This document shows, in pieces, positions 19,538 through 31,396 of a stretch of DNA of 64,000 nt. Origin of the DNA: CAKZLS01 sp963786305 (GTDB taxonomy: Bacteria; Pseudomonadota; Alphaproteobacteria; Rhodospirillales; Defluviicoccaceae); NCBI GenBank assembly GCA_963786305.1, contig CAWAYL010000020.1:41138-105137 (forward strand), written 5' to 3'. Both the position numbers and the translations under genes were made by a program. How positions within the stretch are numbered: the stretch's first letter is position 1; each line of letters opens with the position of its first letter. The notes under the pieces were generated by a model. It ran no database searches, was not told the DNA's origin, and worked only from the letters and a program-made list of their open reading frames with translations.

Positions 19538-19818
19538 CGATGCTAATACCAACGATCACTGATCGGTACTCATTGTGATCGTGTTTCACGCTTCCTCGGC
19601 AGGAGGGGCCGCGCCGGCGATGGGGACCCATCGTCAAGCGGTTTCGACGCCCCGAGGAAGCGCGAAGCGCGACCCTGCGGGCGGCCTTTCGGAGGTTTCC
19701 GGACGGCGTCGCGCGGCGCTTATGATGCTCCCGCATCACCGCGCACCACGCTCCTTGCCGGAAGCCCCGAAAGGCCGTCACAATGGGTTCCTATCAGTGC
19801 TCGTTGGTATAAGCATCG
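19538..19818. mobile_element. MITE-like element with about 41-bp terminal inverted repeats
   Basis: The 41 bases at 19538-19578 are repeated in inverted orientation at 19778-19818 with 36 of 41 positions identical. Both ends begin CGATGCT and share TACCAACGA and CATTGTGA. The similarity decays gradually inward. The interior of about 200 bases is GC-rich and has no supported gene. The right repeat extends into the 3' end of the regulator gene and supplies its final codons and TGA. No second copy was seen in this window. Confidence 0.75.
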
Positions 19819-20642
19819 AGCCCCGCGATGTGAAGGCTGACGTCGCATTGCTCGATGATTCTGACGATATGTTCGGGCGGTTCCCTGTCCGTGTAGAGAT
19901 CGTGGACAGACGACATGTCGCCGAGTTGCACCATGGCACTTCGCAAAAACTTGGTATGATCCGCCGCGAGTACGACCCTCCGTGAATTCTTAATAATGCG
20001 CTGTGCCGCGCGAACTTCGCGGTAATCATAGTCGAGCAGTGTCCCGTCGGCGTCGATGCTGGACACGGTAATGATCCCGTAATCAACCTTGAACTGGTCA
20101 ATGAAATCCTCTGTCGCTTCGCCGACGATGCCGCGGTCGTTTGAGCGGATCAGGCCTCCGGTAATGATCACTTCGTGATCGGAATTCCCGCTCAATATGG
20201 CCGCGACGTTGAAATTGTTGGTAATGACCCGAAGACCGGAATGATCCTTGAGCGCCTTGGCGACCTCCTCGCTGGTGGTCCCGATATCAATGAAAAGCGA
20301 CGCGTTGTCGGGAATGTCGGATGCAATGAGATGCGCTATCCGGGTCTTTTCCTCGAAACACATAATTTGACGCGAGTCGTAGGCAATGTTCTCAACGCTC
20401 GAAGCCAGCCCGGCACCGCCGTGAAACCGCTGCAGCAGAGCGCGATCACACAAGTCGTTGATGTCTCGCCGGATGGTTTGCGCCGAAACGACGAAGTGCT
20501 TGGAAAGCGCCTCGATGGAGACAAAGCCCTGCCGCGGAACGAGTTCCAGAATGCGCCGCTGGCGTTGGTTCAGGGCAAGCGGGTCTCGGCGATCGATCGG
20601 AGCATCCTTGATGCCGCTTGTCGCGCTATCGTCTCTATCCAC
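19794..20642 (-). CDS. DeoR/GlpR-family transcriptional repressor
   Basis: This cytoplasmic repressor has an N-terminal helix-turn-helix ('QGFVSIEALSKHFVVSAQT' followed by 'IRRDINDL', about residues 38-64). The C-terminal DeoR effector domain is of the sugar-phosphate type, with 'LFIDIGTTSEEVAKAL', 'ITNNFNVAAIL', 'VIITGGLIR' and 'VLAADHTKF'. It has 282 residues. Located beside glpKDF and the glycerol-binding protein, it is most likely the glycerol-3-phosphate-responsive repressor. Its last residues, DAYTNEH, and stop codon are encoded by the right inverted repeat of the MITE-like element, so the native C-terminus may have been replaced. The effector is inferred from context. Confidence 0.87.
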   Translation of the reverse strand: MDRDDSATSGIKDAPIDRRDPLALNQRQRRILELVPRQGFVSIEALSKHFVVSAQTIRRDINDLCDRALLQRFHGGAGLASSVENIAYDSRQIMCFEEKTRIAHLIASDIPDNASLFIDIGTTSEEVAKALKDHSGLRVITNNFNVAAILSGNSDHEVIITGGLIRSNDRGIVGEATEDFIDQFKVDYGIITVSSIDADGTLLDYDYREVRAAQRIIKNSRRVVLAADHTKFLRSAMVQLGDMSSVHDLYTDREPPEHIVRIIEQCDVSLHIAGLDAYTNEH

Positions 20643-20889
20643 TCTTCCGTGTCGTTCCTCAAGTTATGGCCTGTGAACTCGTGCTCCCGCCCGGCCTCGG
20701 ATTGGTATCCCGCATTCGCTATGGTATGTCCAAAACCGGTCATCACGCAACCATCTTGCTTTCGTTTTCAACCAGATTGGATTGCGAAGGGCACACACGC
20801 GACGGAGCCGGGATCCGCCAGCCCCGCTTCCCGCCCTGGGACGCCCGCCGTGCGCGAGCTTTTCCAAGACCTTTCTCAAGAGGCGTTTC

Positions 20890-23800
20890 TTAGGAGGCGA
20901 TAGCGCCCTCATCCTCCGCGCCCAATACCACGTCAACCATATGAGTTGCCCCGTCGTCCACGAGCACGACGCCTCGGCCGCCAGCTTCATGGGCGCGGTC
21001 ATCCACTGTAATCGAACGCACTCCGCAGGTTACCATTTGGGGATTGTGGACCTGGATCTCATAACGGGCGGAGTGGTAGCGAAACGTCATCTTGAACCCG
21101 CCCCAGTCACTTGGGATGCAAGGATCAATGTGCAAAGCAGTCCCCCTAAGTCGAAAACCGAGAATTGACTCGATGCCGGCTCGGTATAGCCAAGCGGCCG
21201 AGCCCGTATACCAACTCCAACCGCCGCGGCCGACATGCGGCAGTTCGCCGTAAACATCGCCTGCCAACACATACGGCTCTGCCTTGTATCGCTGGACGCC
21301 GAGGCGCGTTTTCGCATGGTTGATCGGATTAATCATATTGAATAGCTGGGTGGCGCGATCGCCATTTCCGAGGGCCGCGTGGGCCATCACCGCCCATACG
21401 GCAGCGTGGGTGTACTGACCCCCGTTTTCCCGAATACCCGGCAAATAGCCCTTGATGTAGCCGGGGTCGCGGTTCATCCGATCGAATGGGGGTGTCAGCA
21501 GAAGGGCGATCCCATCGACCTCGCGAACCAAGTATTCATCGACCGCTTCCATCGCCTGGGCGGCGCGCGCCGGGTCGGCCGCGCCGGACAACACGCCCCA
21601 GCTCTGGGAAAGGGAGTCGATTCGGCATTCTTCGCCTGAAGCCGTGCCGAGCGGCGTGCCGTCATCGAAGTAAGCGCGCCGGTACCACTCGCCGTCCCAG
21701 CCTTCCCGCTCAACTGCCTCGCGCAGGCTTTCCGCGTGGGCACGCCAAGTCGCCGCTCGGGCTTGTTCGCCACGCGCCTCGGCAAGGGGGGAAAAACGCA
21801 TCAGGGCATGATGCAGGAACCACCCCATCCACACGCTCTCGCCCTTGCCGCCGTGACCCACCATGTTCATGCCATCATTCCAGTCGCCGGTTCCCATCAG
21901 CGGCAGGCCATGCCGGCCCACCGCGAAGCGGGCTTCCAGGGCGCGCGCGCAATGCTCGTACAAGCTCGCCTGATCGGAGGAGATCGCGGGCTCGAAATAG
22001 GCGTCGTGCTGCTCGAGCGGCAGTACCGGGCCTTCCAGGAAGGGAACGTCAACGTCGAGCACGGCGACGTCAGCGGTAACGTCAACGTAGTGAGCGGTCG
22101 CCACGGGCAACCATAACAAATCATCCGAGATATGCGTTCGGACGCCTCTACCGGTCGGCGGATGCCACCAGTGCTGCACGTCTCCCTCGACGAATTGCCG
22201 GGCGGCAGCGACCAGTAGCTGCTGACGCGCAACGTCTGGCCTCGCCACCACCAGCGCCATGGTGTCCTGCAACTGATCGCGAAAACCGTAGGCGCCGCCA
22301 GCTTGATAAAAGGCTGCCCGCGCCCACACACGGCAGCAAAGCGTTTGATAAAGCAACCAGCTGTTAAGCAGAAGATCCATTGTCCGGTCAGGCGTTTTCA
22401 CTCTAAGCGTGCCAACGATGTCATCCCATTGGCGCCTGATATCGGCGAGCAGATCTTCGGGCTTCTGTTCGCGGTAGTGTTCGACGAGTGTGCGAGCCTG
22501 TTCCCCGTCGGCGCCCTGACCAAGCAGAACGAGCACCTCCTGGGACTCATCGGGTTCCAGCCTTAAAACCGTCTGCAGAGCCGCGCAGGGATCCATGCCC
22601 GCGCCGAGCCGGCCGGAGAGGGTAATTTTCCACGCGAGCCCGGCGGGCTGAGCCAAGCTGCCGTTGCGGCCGATAAACTCGGTCCGATCTCCCGTCCAGG
22701 CGCTCTGCCGGCCGCCCATGTCGAGGAACGCCACCTTCTCCGCGAACTCGTGATTCCAGGGGTTGCGGGCCAGGATGGCGCCAGTAGACGGATCGAGCGC
22801 GGTAATGATGAACGGTGCGCCGACCGAACGCGAAGGACCCAGCACCCATTCGGCGAAGGATGTAACCGATACGGTCCGCGGACGGCGCGAGTGATTGGTG
22901 ACAATCAAGCGCGATATCTTAACCGGATCCTGGCGTGGGACGAATTGCACCAGTGTCAGACCGATATCGTGGCTGGTATGCTCGAAGCGGCTGTAGCCCT
23001 GACCGTGCTTGCAAATGTAAGGAGTGTCCTCGCGTATCGGCAATGGAGTCGGCGACCATGTCTCCCCCGTTTCCTCGTCGCGAATGTAGATGACTTCCCC
23101 GGCAGGGTCGCATACGGGATCGTTCGACCAGGGCGTCAACTGATTCTCTCGGCTGTTGGCGCACCATGTATAGCCGGAGCCACACTCGGAGACGACGAAC
23201 CCAAAAGCGGGATTGGCAATCACATTAATCCAGGGAGCCGGCGTATGCTGCCGCGCACCCATGATGATGTCGTATTCCTGCCCGGCTTCGGCGAAACCGC
23301 CAAGACCGTTGAAGAACTCCAGGGTGCGTCTGACCGGCGGCGCTTCCTCCAGTGGTGGCGTCGGCGGCAGGGCGCGAGCACCGACGGGCACGGGGTCGCG
23401 GGTCAACAGCCGAACCACCTGCTCCGCCAGCGTACCTGCGCCGGATTGCAGGAGCACCCGGGCGGCCGCCATCAACACGTTCAGGTCCTCGGCGTTGATC
23501 TGCGATTCCTTCAGCACGAAGACGCCGCCGCGTTCCTCGGCCTGAGGTCCGCCGCCAGCGGCCTGACTGGCGCGGCCCAGCGCTTCGAGGGTATTCTGCG
23601 TGTCCTGTTGGTAGGAGTGTGCGTGTTCATTGAGGAACACTAGGTCGACAACCAGACCCTTCATCCACCAGTAGCGCTGCGCGAGCAGAAGTTGGCGAGC
23701 GATTTCACGCGATTCACCCTCGTCGACCCGCAAAAGGACGATTGGCCGATCGCCGGAGATGCCGTGCGCCCACAATGATTGCGGCCCACGCTGGTTGCCT

Positions 23801-26800
23801 TGCAGCACCTCGCGGGGCGCACGCAACAGCGGGTCGAAGTAGAGCAGACGAGTTCGCGAGGCGCTGAAAAAGATGGGCTTGGTCGCGGCTGATACCGAGA
23901 TGATGCAACTGCACTTGAGCATGTGTCCAGGCTTGCCCCGCCGTTCGTTCGAACAAGGCCTCGTCGCGGTAGCGATCGGCCACTGCCAGAAGTTCCTCCC
24001 TGCCATGGGCGACGAGAGTAACGAAGCTGATACGGGCGGTCGCTCCGGGCGCGAGTTGGAGACGCCGGCGCAGGCTGAAAATGGGATCGAGCACCGGACC
24101 GAGGCTGTTGGACAGGATCTGATCGTCGTAGATGGCGCTGGGATTGCGGATGTCGCGACCTCGACCCAGAAACTGGGCCCGATCCGTCTCGAACTGCAAC
24201 CCGCTCCTGGCGCCCGTGACCACGGCCATATGCGCTGCCCAGATGGTGGGATCGTCCGCGGCCCGCGGCCTTCGAGTGGCAACCAATGCCTCGACACCGG
24301 GCACAAACTCCGTCTGCACGAAAAGATTGGAAAACGCGGGGTGGGCTGCGTCCGCCGCCTGGGGCGCCAACACGACCTCGGCGTAGGAGGTGACTTCAAT
24401 CTCACGCAAATGCGAACCGAGATTGCTGACGGTCAGCTGGCGAATCTCCGCGTCGTCTTCGGACGCCACCACCACCTCCAGCTTCGTCAGTATCGCACCG
24501 TCGCGCCGACGAATTTCCGCTCTGTCCTCGGCGTAGTTCACCTCGTAAGAATCCGGTTCCGCACCGCTTGGCTGATACCCCGCCGACCATACTTTCCCGG
24601 ATCTGGGATCCTTGATGTAGATGTAGCTGCCATAGCAATCTCGGGTCAAATCCTCACGCCACCGGGTTATTGCGAGGTTTTGCCGACGGCTATATCCCGA
24701 GCCGGCCACGGTCAGCATGATCGAATACCGCCCATTGGAGAGCAAATGCGCGCGTGGCGTCGGGGTATGCGGTGTCTCGAAATGTCGCAGCGCCGCCGGA
24801 ACGGTGCTCTGGACATGAAGCCGGATCCCGGGCTGAGCTTCGCGCAGCGCCGCAACGGTGATCACCTGCGGCATCCGCTCCTGCAGCACCAGTTCAGTCG
24901 CGCGGATGACCGGATCAGCATGGAATCGTGCCCGCATTCGCCCGCCATCGAGGATGTTGGCCAGGGCCACGACCGTCATTCCCTGATGGTGAGCCATGTA
25001 GGCACGGATTATGGCATGATCCCTGCCCTTCGGCAGCCGATTCGCCGTGTAGTCAACGGCTTCGTAATAACCGTAGGATCCGAGCGCGCCGATACCAGCG
25101 AGCGTGTTGAGATTGCGCGCGGCAGCAGCGGGGTCGACCATCGCGGCGAGCGCCGTCGCATAGGGGGCGACAACCACGTCTTCGGACAGGCCGCGTTTAA
25201 GGCCGAGGCCGGCGACGCCGAAGTTGGAGTACTGATAGGTGAGGTTCAAGTCCCTCACGTTGTAAGCTGATTCCGAAATGCCCCAAGGGATACCCAGTTT
25301 GCGCCCATACGCGATTTGATGGGCCACGACGCAGCGCGCCGTCTGGGACAGAATGCTGCCCTCGGGCACCGCCATTACCAGTTCCGGCATCAAATATTCG
25401 AACATCGACGCCGACCACGATACCAGCGCCGCGCCTTTGCCAACGGTCGTCATCGGTCGCCCCAGCCGGAACCAGTGGGACGCCGGCACCTCGCCCCGGG
25501 CAACGGCAACCAAGCTCGCCAACCGCGCCTCGGACGCCAGCAGATCATAAGTGTTGGCGTCCAGGGCGTTGTCCGCCGGCCGGTAGCCAATGGCGAAAAG
25601 TTTTTGTATCCGGCTATAGAGAAAATCGAAGCGCATCGCCTTGGCGAAGCCGTCCGCCCAGTCGGCTAAGGCGATAAGGCGCTCGCGTACCTCCTCCACT
25701 GGCACGGTCTCGTCGCGAAGATGGCTCTCGACCACTGTCCGCGTCGTATTCGCCCAGCTCACCATCTCGCGGCAATCCGTCGCGGCGCGCTCCTTGCTCA
25801 ACGCCTGGACGGTATCGACCAAGATATCGACGCGACGCAACACCTCTCGCAACCGCCCCGGTTCGTCGATACTTTCCGGTTGTGGAGCGGGCAGGCCTTC
25901 CGAGGCGTCGTCCAGGAACGCTTCGAGTTCGTCGATCTGCTGATCCAGATCGCGAAACGAGACCGCTCCACCGCGGCGATCACCGCCGTTTTTCGCCACG
26001 ACGTCCCGCAGGATGGCAAGCGTATCGCAAATGCCGCGACGCGCGACGGCCGCATCGGGCCGAGCATCCACATACTCGAGGCAGGCTTGACGCAGGACGA
26101 TCAGATGCCCCGCGAGATTGCCGCTGTCGACCGTCGAGACGTAGCGCGGCTCCAACGCCTCCAGTGTGCGCGTTTCGTACCAGTTATAGAGGTGACCGCG
26201 GAACTTCGGGAGCGAGTTCGAGCGTTGTCGCCGTTGCTTCCAAGCGATCGATCAGATCGGTTGTCCCCAACCAACCAAAATCGCGGGCGGCAATGGCTGA
26301 AAGCAGATAAAGCCCAACGTTGGTGGGCGACGTGCGATGAGCAATCTCCGGTCGCGGGTCTTCTTGAAAGTTGTCGGGAGGCAGGTGGTTGTCCGCCGCC
26401 GTGACAAACCGCTCGAAGAAATGCCAAGTGCGCCGGGCGGTGGAGCGGAGCATCCATTCGTCCTCGACGGACATTTGCTCGATAGCGTCCGCTCGGCGAG
26501 GTAAGCTTATGCGCCATGCAACCGCTGGCGCCCCCAACCAAACGAGAACCACGGGTAGCGCCGCGAAAAGCGCCCGAGGGTGGACAACGGCCACAATCGC
26601 TCCGGCGGCGATAGCGAGGACGAGGGCGGGCGCCATGCGGCGATAAAATCCCGAGAGCTTAAGGTCGAACCGGGAGTTCGATTGCGCCGAGGTGATCCAT
26701 TCCAACAGATTATCGCGGGTTGCCAGTCGCCAGAGGGTGCGGATGATGGCATCACTCATGACCCAGGCCTGGTGCACCAGCAACACGAACGCCAACCCGG

Positions 26801-29447
26801 CTTGGGCGGCGCCAAGCCAAAGATCACGGCCGGCGCCGTGAAGCGAGATGCGGCGCGCCGTCGACGGCCGCGACGGCGACAGATGGCTGACCAAGGGCGT
26901 CAAACATGGCAGCAACGTGGTGAGAAGAATAAACGCGGTGCCCAAAAGCGGTACCGGATCAGGCAGGCACCATGAGACCACCAGCAGCGCCAATGCGGCG
27001 GTGGGCACCAGGCTTCGGCGCAGGTTATCGAACATTTTCCAGCGACCGATTAGCGGAATCGCCTTGCGGCCGCGGCGATAACCTTTGGGCCCCCGCCCGA
27101 AAATCCATGGCAACAATTGCCAATCACCCCGCGTCCACCGGTGCCGGCGAGCGACGTTGACCTCGTAGTGCTCGGGAAAAGACTCGAACAGTTCCGTATC
27201 CGTGACCAGGGCGGCGCGCGCGGCGATGCCTTCGAACAGGTCGTGCGACAGAATTGCATTTTCGGGCACGCGGCCGGCGAGCGCCTGCTCGAAGGCATCC
27301 ACCGCGTACAGCCCCTTGCCGATGAAGATACCCTCGTGGAACAGGTCCTGGTAGATGTCCGACACCGCGAACTCATAGGCGTCGATTCCCCGCGGGCCCG
27401 CGTATATCTGCTGGTGCAGGCTGCCGTAACCGGTCTCCTCGAGCGTCGGCACGAGCCGTGGCTGCAAGATGGCGTGACCTTCATAAACGCGCCCCAATTC
27501 AGCGTCGTACGTCGGTCGGTTAAGCGGGTGAGAAATGGTGCCGATGAGACGTTTGGCGGCACCGCGCGGAAGGCGGGTATCGGCGTCCAGGGTCAGGACA
27601 TATTGCACGCCCGCCGGCGGCGTCGCCGGTTCGTCGCCAAGGTCCATGAAGGTGGTGTCGGTGGCGCCGCGAAGCAGGCGGTTAAACTCTTGCAACTTGC
27701 CCCTTTTGCGTTCCCAGCCCATCCAGCACCGCTGGCTCTCGTTCCACACTCTGCGACGGTGAAACAAGAAAAAGCGGGGGCCGCCATTCGGCGCGGAACG
27801 GTGGCGCCTGTTCAGATCGGCAAGCGCCTGTTGTGCCGCGGCCAGCAGCACGGTGTCTTCTGGCGCCTCCTCTATCGCCGCATCACCCCAATCCGATAGC
27901 AGCGCGAAATACAATTCGCCGTCGTCATTGGAAAGGTAATGGGATTCGAGCTGCTCGAAGTGCTCCGCGATGGCGGGCTCGTGCGTCAAGACAACCGGCA
28001 CGACCACCATCGTTCTGTCCTGCTCCGCAACTCCTTCGGTGAGTTCCAGGCGGAGCAGCCGGCTTGGGCCGACGAGCGCCGCAACGAGCCGGTTAACGAT
28101 CGATACTGCCGGCTCGGTCGCGGGAAGCGCCGCGAGTAGGGAGAGCACAACAAGCCATGGCAACGCTACGGTGCCGGAAGGTACAGCAAGCAAAAGAAGG
28201 CCAATGAACAATACGGCGAGCACCACGATGCTGCCGAGGTACACAGCAGTGCCCTCGCCGAGTAGACGCTGCTTGAACCATGGGCCGGCAGATAGGCGCG
28301 CACCCAGGTCGCGACGGAAGGGGTCGCGTCCGTTGCCCATTAGGTAGTACCCGGGGTCGCCCTCGCGCGTCCCCGGCTCGGCCGATTTCGCGCGGCTCAC
28401 CGCGATTTGCGCAACCTCAACCTCTGTGCGGCCCGAGTTCTGAGCCAACTCCTCCACGGCGTGGCGATAGGCGTCGCGCGTGGCGAAATCCATCGCCGCC
28501 GTCTCGGTGCCGTCACGCAAGGCGGCCTCGACAAGGCTAACCTTTTCGATCAGTTCCGCCCAATCGATCGTCGATACCAGCCGCATGCTGGTGATGACAT
28601 TGCGAATGATTTGTTGACCGGCGACCTGTTGGTGGTGCTCGTCTTGCACAACGTCGTCGATGGTGCGTCCCTGGTTCGCCAGGCGCTCGCTGACGCGGGC
28701 GAGAAGCGGTGTATCTTTCGGATCCCGGTCGCGGAGCCGCTGCGACGCTTGTGCGATAAAGGTGCTCCACAACGGTGAGCGGCTCCAGTGGTCGAGCAAC
28801 TCATCGGAGTCGACCGGTGGAACTTCATCGGCGATCAGCGCGTCGGCGAGGGCGTCCGCCGACGCCCGTGCCACGCGCCGGTGCACCACTCGATCGGCGA
28901 GACGGCGCAGGTTTTCGACCAGAACCAGTCTGAGGGAGATGGCGATCGCCCACAACTCACCGAGAGTTAACGGCTGATTTTCCTGATACGCGTTGATGAA
29001 GCGGACCAGGGTATGGGGCTCGAAGAGACTGTCCGTGTGCTCCACGTATCCCCAGGCCAGAGCATAGACACGGGGATAGGATGCAAGGGGTCCGACCGCT
29101 AACTTCGGCAGTTTGCGGTAAAAGCCGGGCGGCAGGTCTTCCCTGATCTCACGAAGTTGTTCCTCGACGATGTGAAAATTGTCGACCAACCATTCGGCGG
29201 CGGGAGAGATCGGTTCGCCGGCGGCGGCGGCGGCCGAAATTATGTCGTGGGCACGCCGCAGCGCCTCACCATTCCGGCGAAGGCGTTCGAGGACCGGCGC
29301 GCTCCTTCGCGGTTTCGGCGCGATGACATGGGAGGCCGCGAGCGGATGAGCGTACTGTTCAAGCCGCTCCGCACTAAAGAGAGTTCCGCGTACGGGTGGT
29401 TGAAGATCTGTGTCGCCCGGCTTGGGCTGGAAGCTGAATGGATTCAT
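20890..29447 (-). CDS. ndvB: cyclic beta-1,2-glucan synthase (two frameshifts)
   Basis: This is a giant inner-membrane glycosyltransferase that polymerises UDP-glucose into cyclic beta-1,2-glucan, an osmoregulated periplasmic glucan. The pieces 29447-26184, 26155-23714 and about 23860-20890 add up to about 2850 residues, the normal NdvB/ChvB length. In order are an N-terminal membrane region, the GT84 core ('YVLTLDADTRLP' DxD, 'RRHRWTRGDWQLLPW'), further membrane helices, 'GHLYNWYETRTLEALEPRY', the internal glycoamylase-like domain, and the C-terminal GH94 phosphorylase-like domain with 'GTGDWNDGMNMVG', which sets ring size. Single extra bases at about 26205 and 23858 break the frame; dropping them restores 'PKFRGHLYNWYET' and 'LANRLLYFDP'. 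The gene is probably intact in the organism. Confidence 0.92.
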
Positions 29448-29588
29448 GTCCGCTAGATGCCTAAAACCTCAGATCAATCGGAGATTAGAGCGTAAGGAGC
29501 GTCATAGATAGATGCTCGCGAAGACCGAAACATCACTTTGCCTGAGACGACGACCGGCGGTTGCGCCGATCGCCAAGAACCGACGCGG

Positions 29589-30434
29589 TCATTCCGTGGG
29601 CAGCGTTGCTCGAGCGTGCCACTTTGACTGCGATCGGCGGGTGCGCGCGGGATGGGATGTGTCGCTGGGCCGTGATCCCGCCGGCGCCACGCCGTCGATC
29701 CGATCGGCCAGTTCCAGCGATTGCGCCACGACCTCATCGATGGTGCAATATCGGTACGCCGCCAATCGGCCGGTGAAATAGACATCGACCGCTGTGTCGG
29801 CCAAATCCTGGTAGCGCTGGAAAAGGTCTTGGTTCATGTCCGCGTCTACAGGATAGCCGCCTTCGTCTTCTGGCCGCCCACGGATTAGGTCTGACGCAAA
29901 CAACGCACGCTTCGACGTTCGATGCGGCGCCCTCCCACCGGTGCCCATCGCCCAGTAGGGTAATGTGCCGTAACAGTAGTCAAAGTACTCATCCAACGAT
30001 CCGGTGAATATCAATTGACGGAATGAAATCAGTTCCAGCGCTTCCTTGAAGTCGACATTGACCATAACTTTGATATTGGGCGACTTAAGCATCTCCTCAA
30101 ACATCGCGGAGTAACCCTTAGAAGGCACCAAAAACCGCTCTCCGCCGGAGGAAGCCGCCAGCGAACTGGGGTCGGCGGCATCCGTCGGAGGTTCATGTTG
30201 CTGCCAACAAGCGAATTTGGAGAGATATTGAAGGACCCTATCGTTGTCGGTCTGAAGGACATGACGGCCATACAGCGGCGCTAGCACGCCCAACTCGTCG
30301 AGGCGATCGTATGCGTTCCCGCCAATATGGGATCGACGGTCTATAACCAGTATCCGTCGGTCCGTCTCACGTGCCAGCCGTTCCGCGACTACGCTTCCCG
30401 CGAAACCGGCACCTACGACAAGCCAATCGAACAT
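29589..30434 (-). pseudogene. UDP-galactopyranose mutase, internally deleted
   Basis: This is a degenerate Glf-like flavoprotein of 281 residues against the usual 370 or so. The FAD motif is present ('WLVVGAGFAGSVVAERLA'), as are 'IDRRSHIGGNAYD', 'IFTGSLDEYFDYCYGTLPY' and the C-terminal 'VYFTGRLAAYRYCTIDEVV'. The segment between 'HEPPTDAADPSS' and 'PSKGYSAMFEEML' is much too short, and the segment after 'GTLPYWAMG' does not match the family. The last 30 residues are not Glf-like. Such deletions remove substrate-binding residues, so it is probably inactive. It lies 141 bases upstream of ndvB on the same strand. Confidence 0.7.
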
Positions 30435-30723
30435 CTGTCCCTCTCAACTCTCGACATGGACCTCAGGTACGAACCGCTCGCTATGATGACATCAGAATTG
30501 CCGAGGCGGCCTGAACAACGGTGGCGCGCTGCATTAGGTCAGTTACACGCACTGAGTTTATCCCGAAATGTAATATCAACGCCACAATTGGCTAATGGTT
30601 CCCTCCGCATTCAATGATGAAGATGACTGAACGATGCATACTCGATACATCCCGCAAAATCCGGAAACGCGCGAATTCCCCACCGCTTTGGTCCTCGCCC
30701 ATAAGGGCGGCAAGCAAGCTGGC
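30435..30723. other. gap without a supported gene
   Basis: No convincing gene, RNA or repeat is visible. Open frames here are short and without ribosome sites. The stretch 30540-30620 is relatively AT-rich and could hold the promoter of the minus-strand genes that follow. Confidence 0.4.
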
Positions 30724-31059
30724 TCAACATGGTCGAGATCGAGATCGGCATCCTGCGCAGCCATACTCATTGGCGAGGTGTCCCGATCCCCGGCTCGACC
30801 CCTTTGGCATCAAGTCATTTTCACCCTTGACGGCGGCATCATCCGGACATCGTTGCCCCAACGCCCCCAGTTCCCGCGACCAAAAATGCGCCGTGCCACA
30901 CGCCTCCAGGCCGATCAGGCACGGTTCCAGGCCGGCAAAGAAATCGCGAACCCGGGCGCGCCTCAATGGGCGGCGGACCACGACCTCTCCCTTGGCGTCG
31001 ATGGCACGCACTTGAAACACGTTCCTGGCCAAATCCAGGCCTACTGTGGTAATTTGCAT
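30724..31059 (-). pseudogene. IS110-family transposase N-terminal remnant
   Basis: The piece beginning 'MQITTVGLDLARNVFQVRA' with the first catalytic Asp, followed by 'FFAGLEPCLIGLEACGTAH' and 'FWSRELGALG', is the N-terminal DEDD domain of an IS110/IS1111-type transposase. Similarity ends near 30840 and the remaining frame is not transposase-like. It is not closely similar to the remnant at 10.7 kb. It lies close to tRNA-His. Confidence 0.75.
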
Positions 31060-31282
31060 CTCGGACGGCTCCTCTCGCTTGTGGCGTTCAATACGACCAC
31101 CATATGGCACTTCGATGCCGGGGAGCAGGGGCCGTCCACCCCATCACTATTGTTTTTGTCTGGGGCGTTCGTGGACGTTTTGAAGAAAAACAGGTGGGGT
31201 CCGGCTGTTACCCAGCATGGTACCCAGAGACAAAAAACCTTAAGAACTCAATTTAGCATTTCCACGTAACCAATTGAAAAAT

Positions 31283-31360
31283 TGGGGCGAGAGACGGGAT
31301 TTGAACCCGCGACCCCCTGGACCACAACCAGGTGCTCTAACCAACTGAGCTACTCCCGCC
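31283..31360 (-). tRNA. tRNA-His (GTG)
   Basis: Read on the minus strand, the gene starts GGCGGGAGTAGCTCAG and ends with an encoded CCA. The acceptor stem GCGGGAG pairs with CTCTCGC. The extra 5' G (G-1) faces discriminator C73, the hallmark of tRNA-His. The anticodon is GTG in the loop TTGTGGT, and the T arm has GGTTCAAATCC. Confidence 0.97.
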
Positions 31361-31396
31361 ACCGCGCCCCTGATGTAAACCGAGGCCCGGGACCCG

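Noticed and set aside
30634..31269. Open frame of 211 codons on the plus strand.
   Set aside because: It is the antisense shadow of an IS110 transposase fragment and has no ribosome site or protein-like composition.
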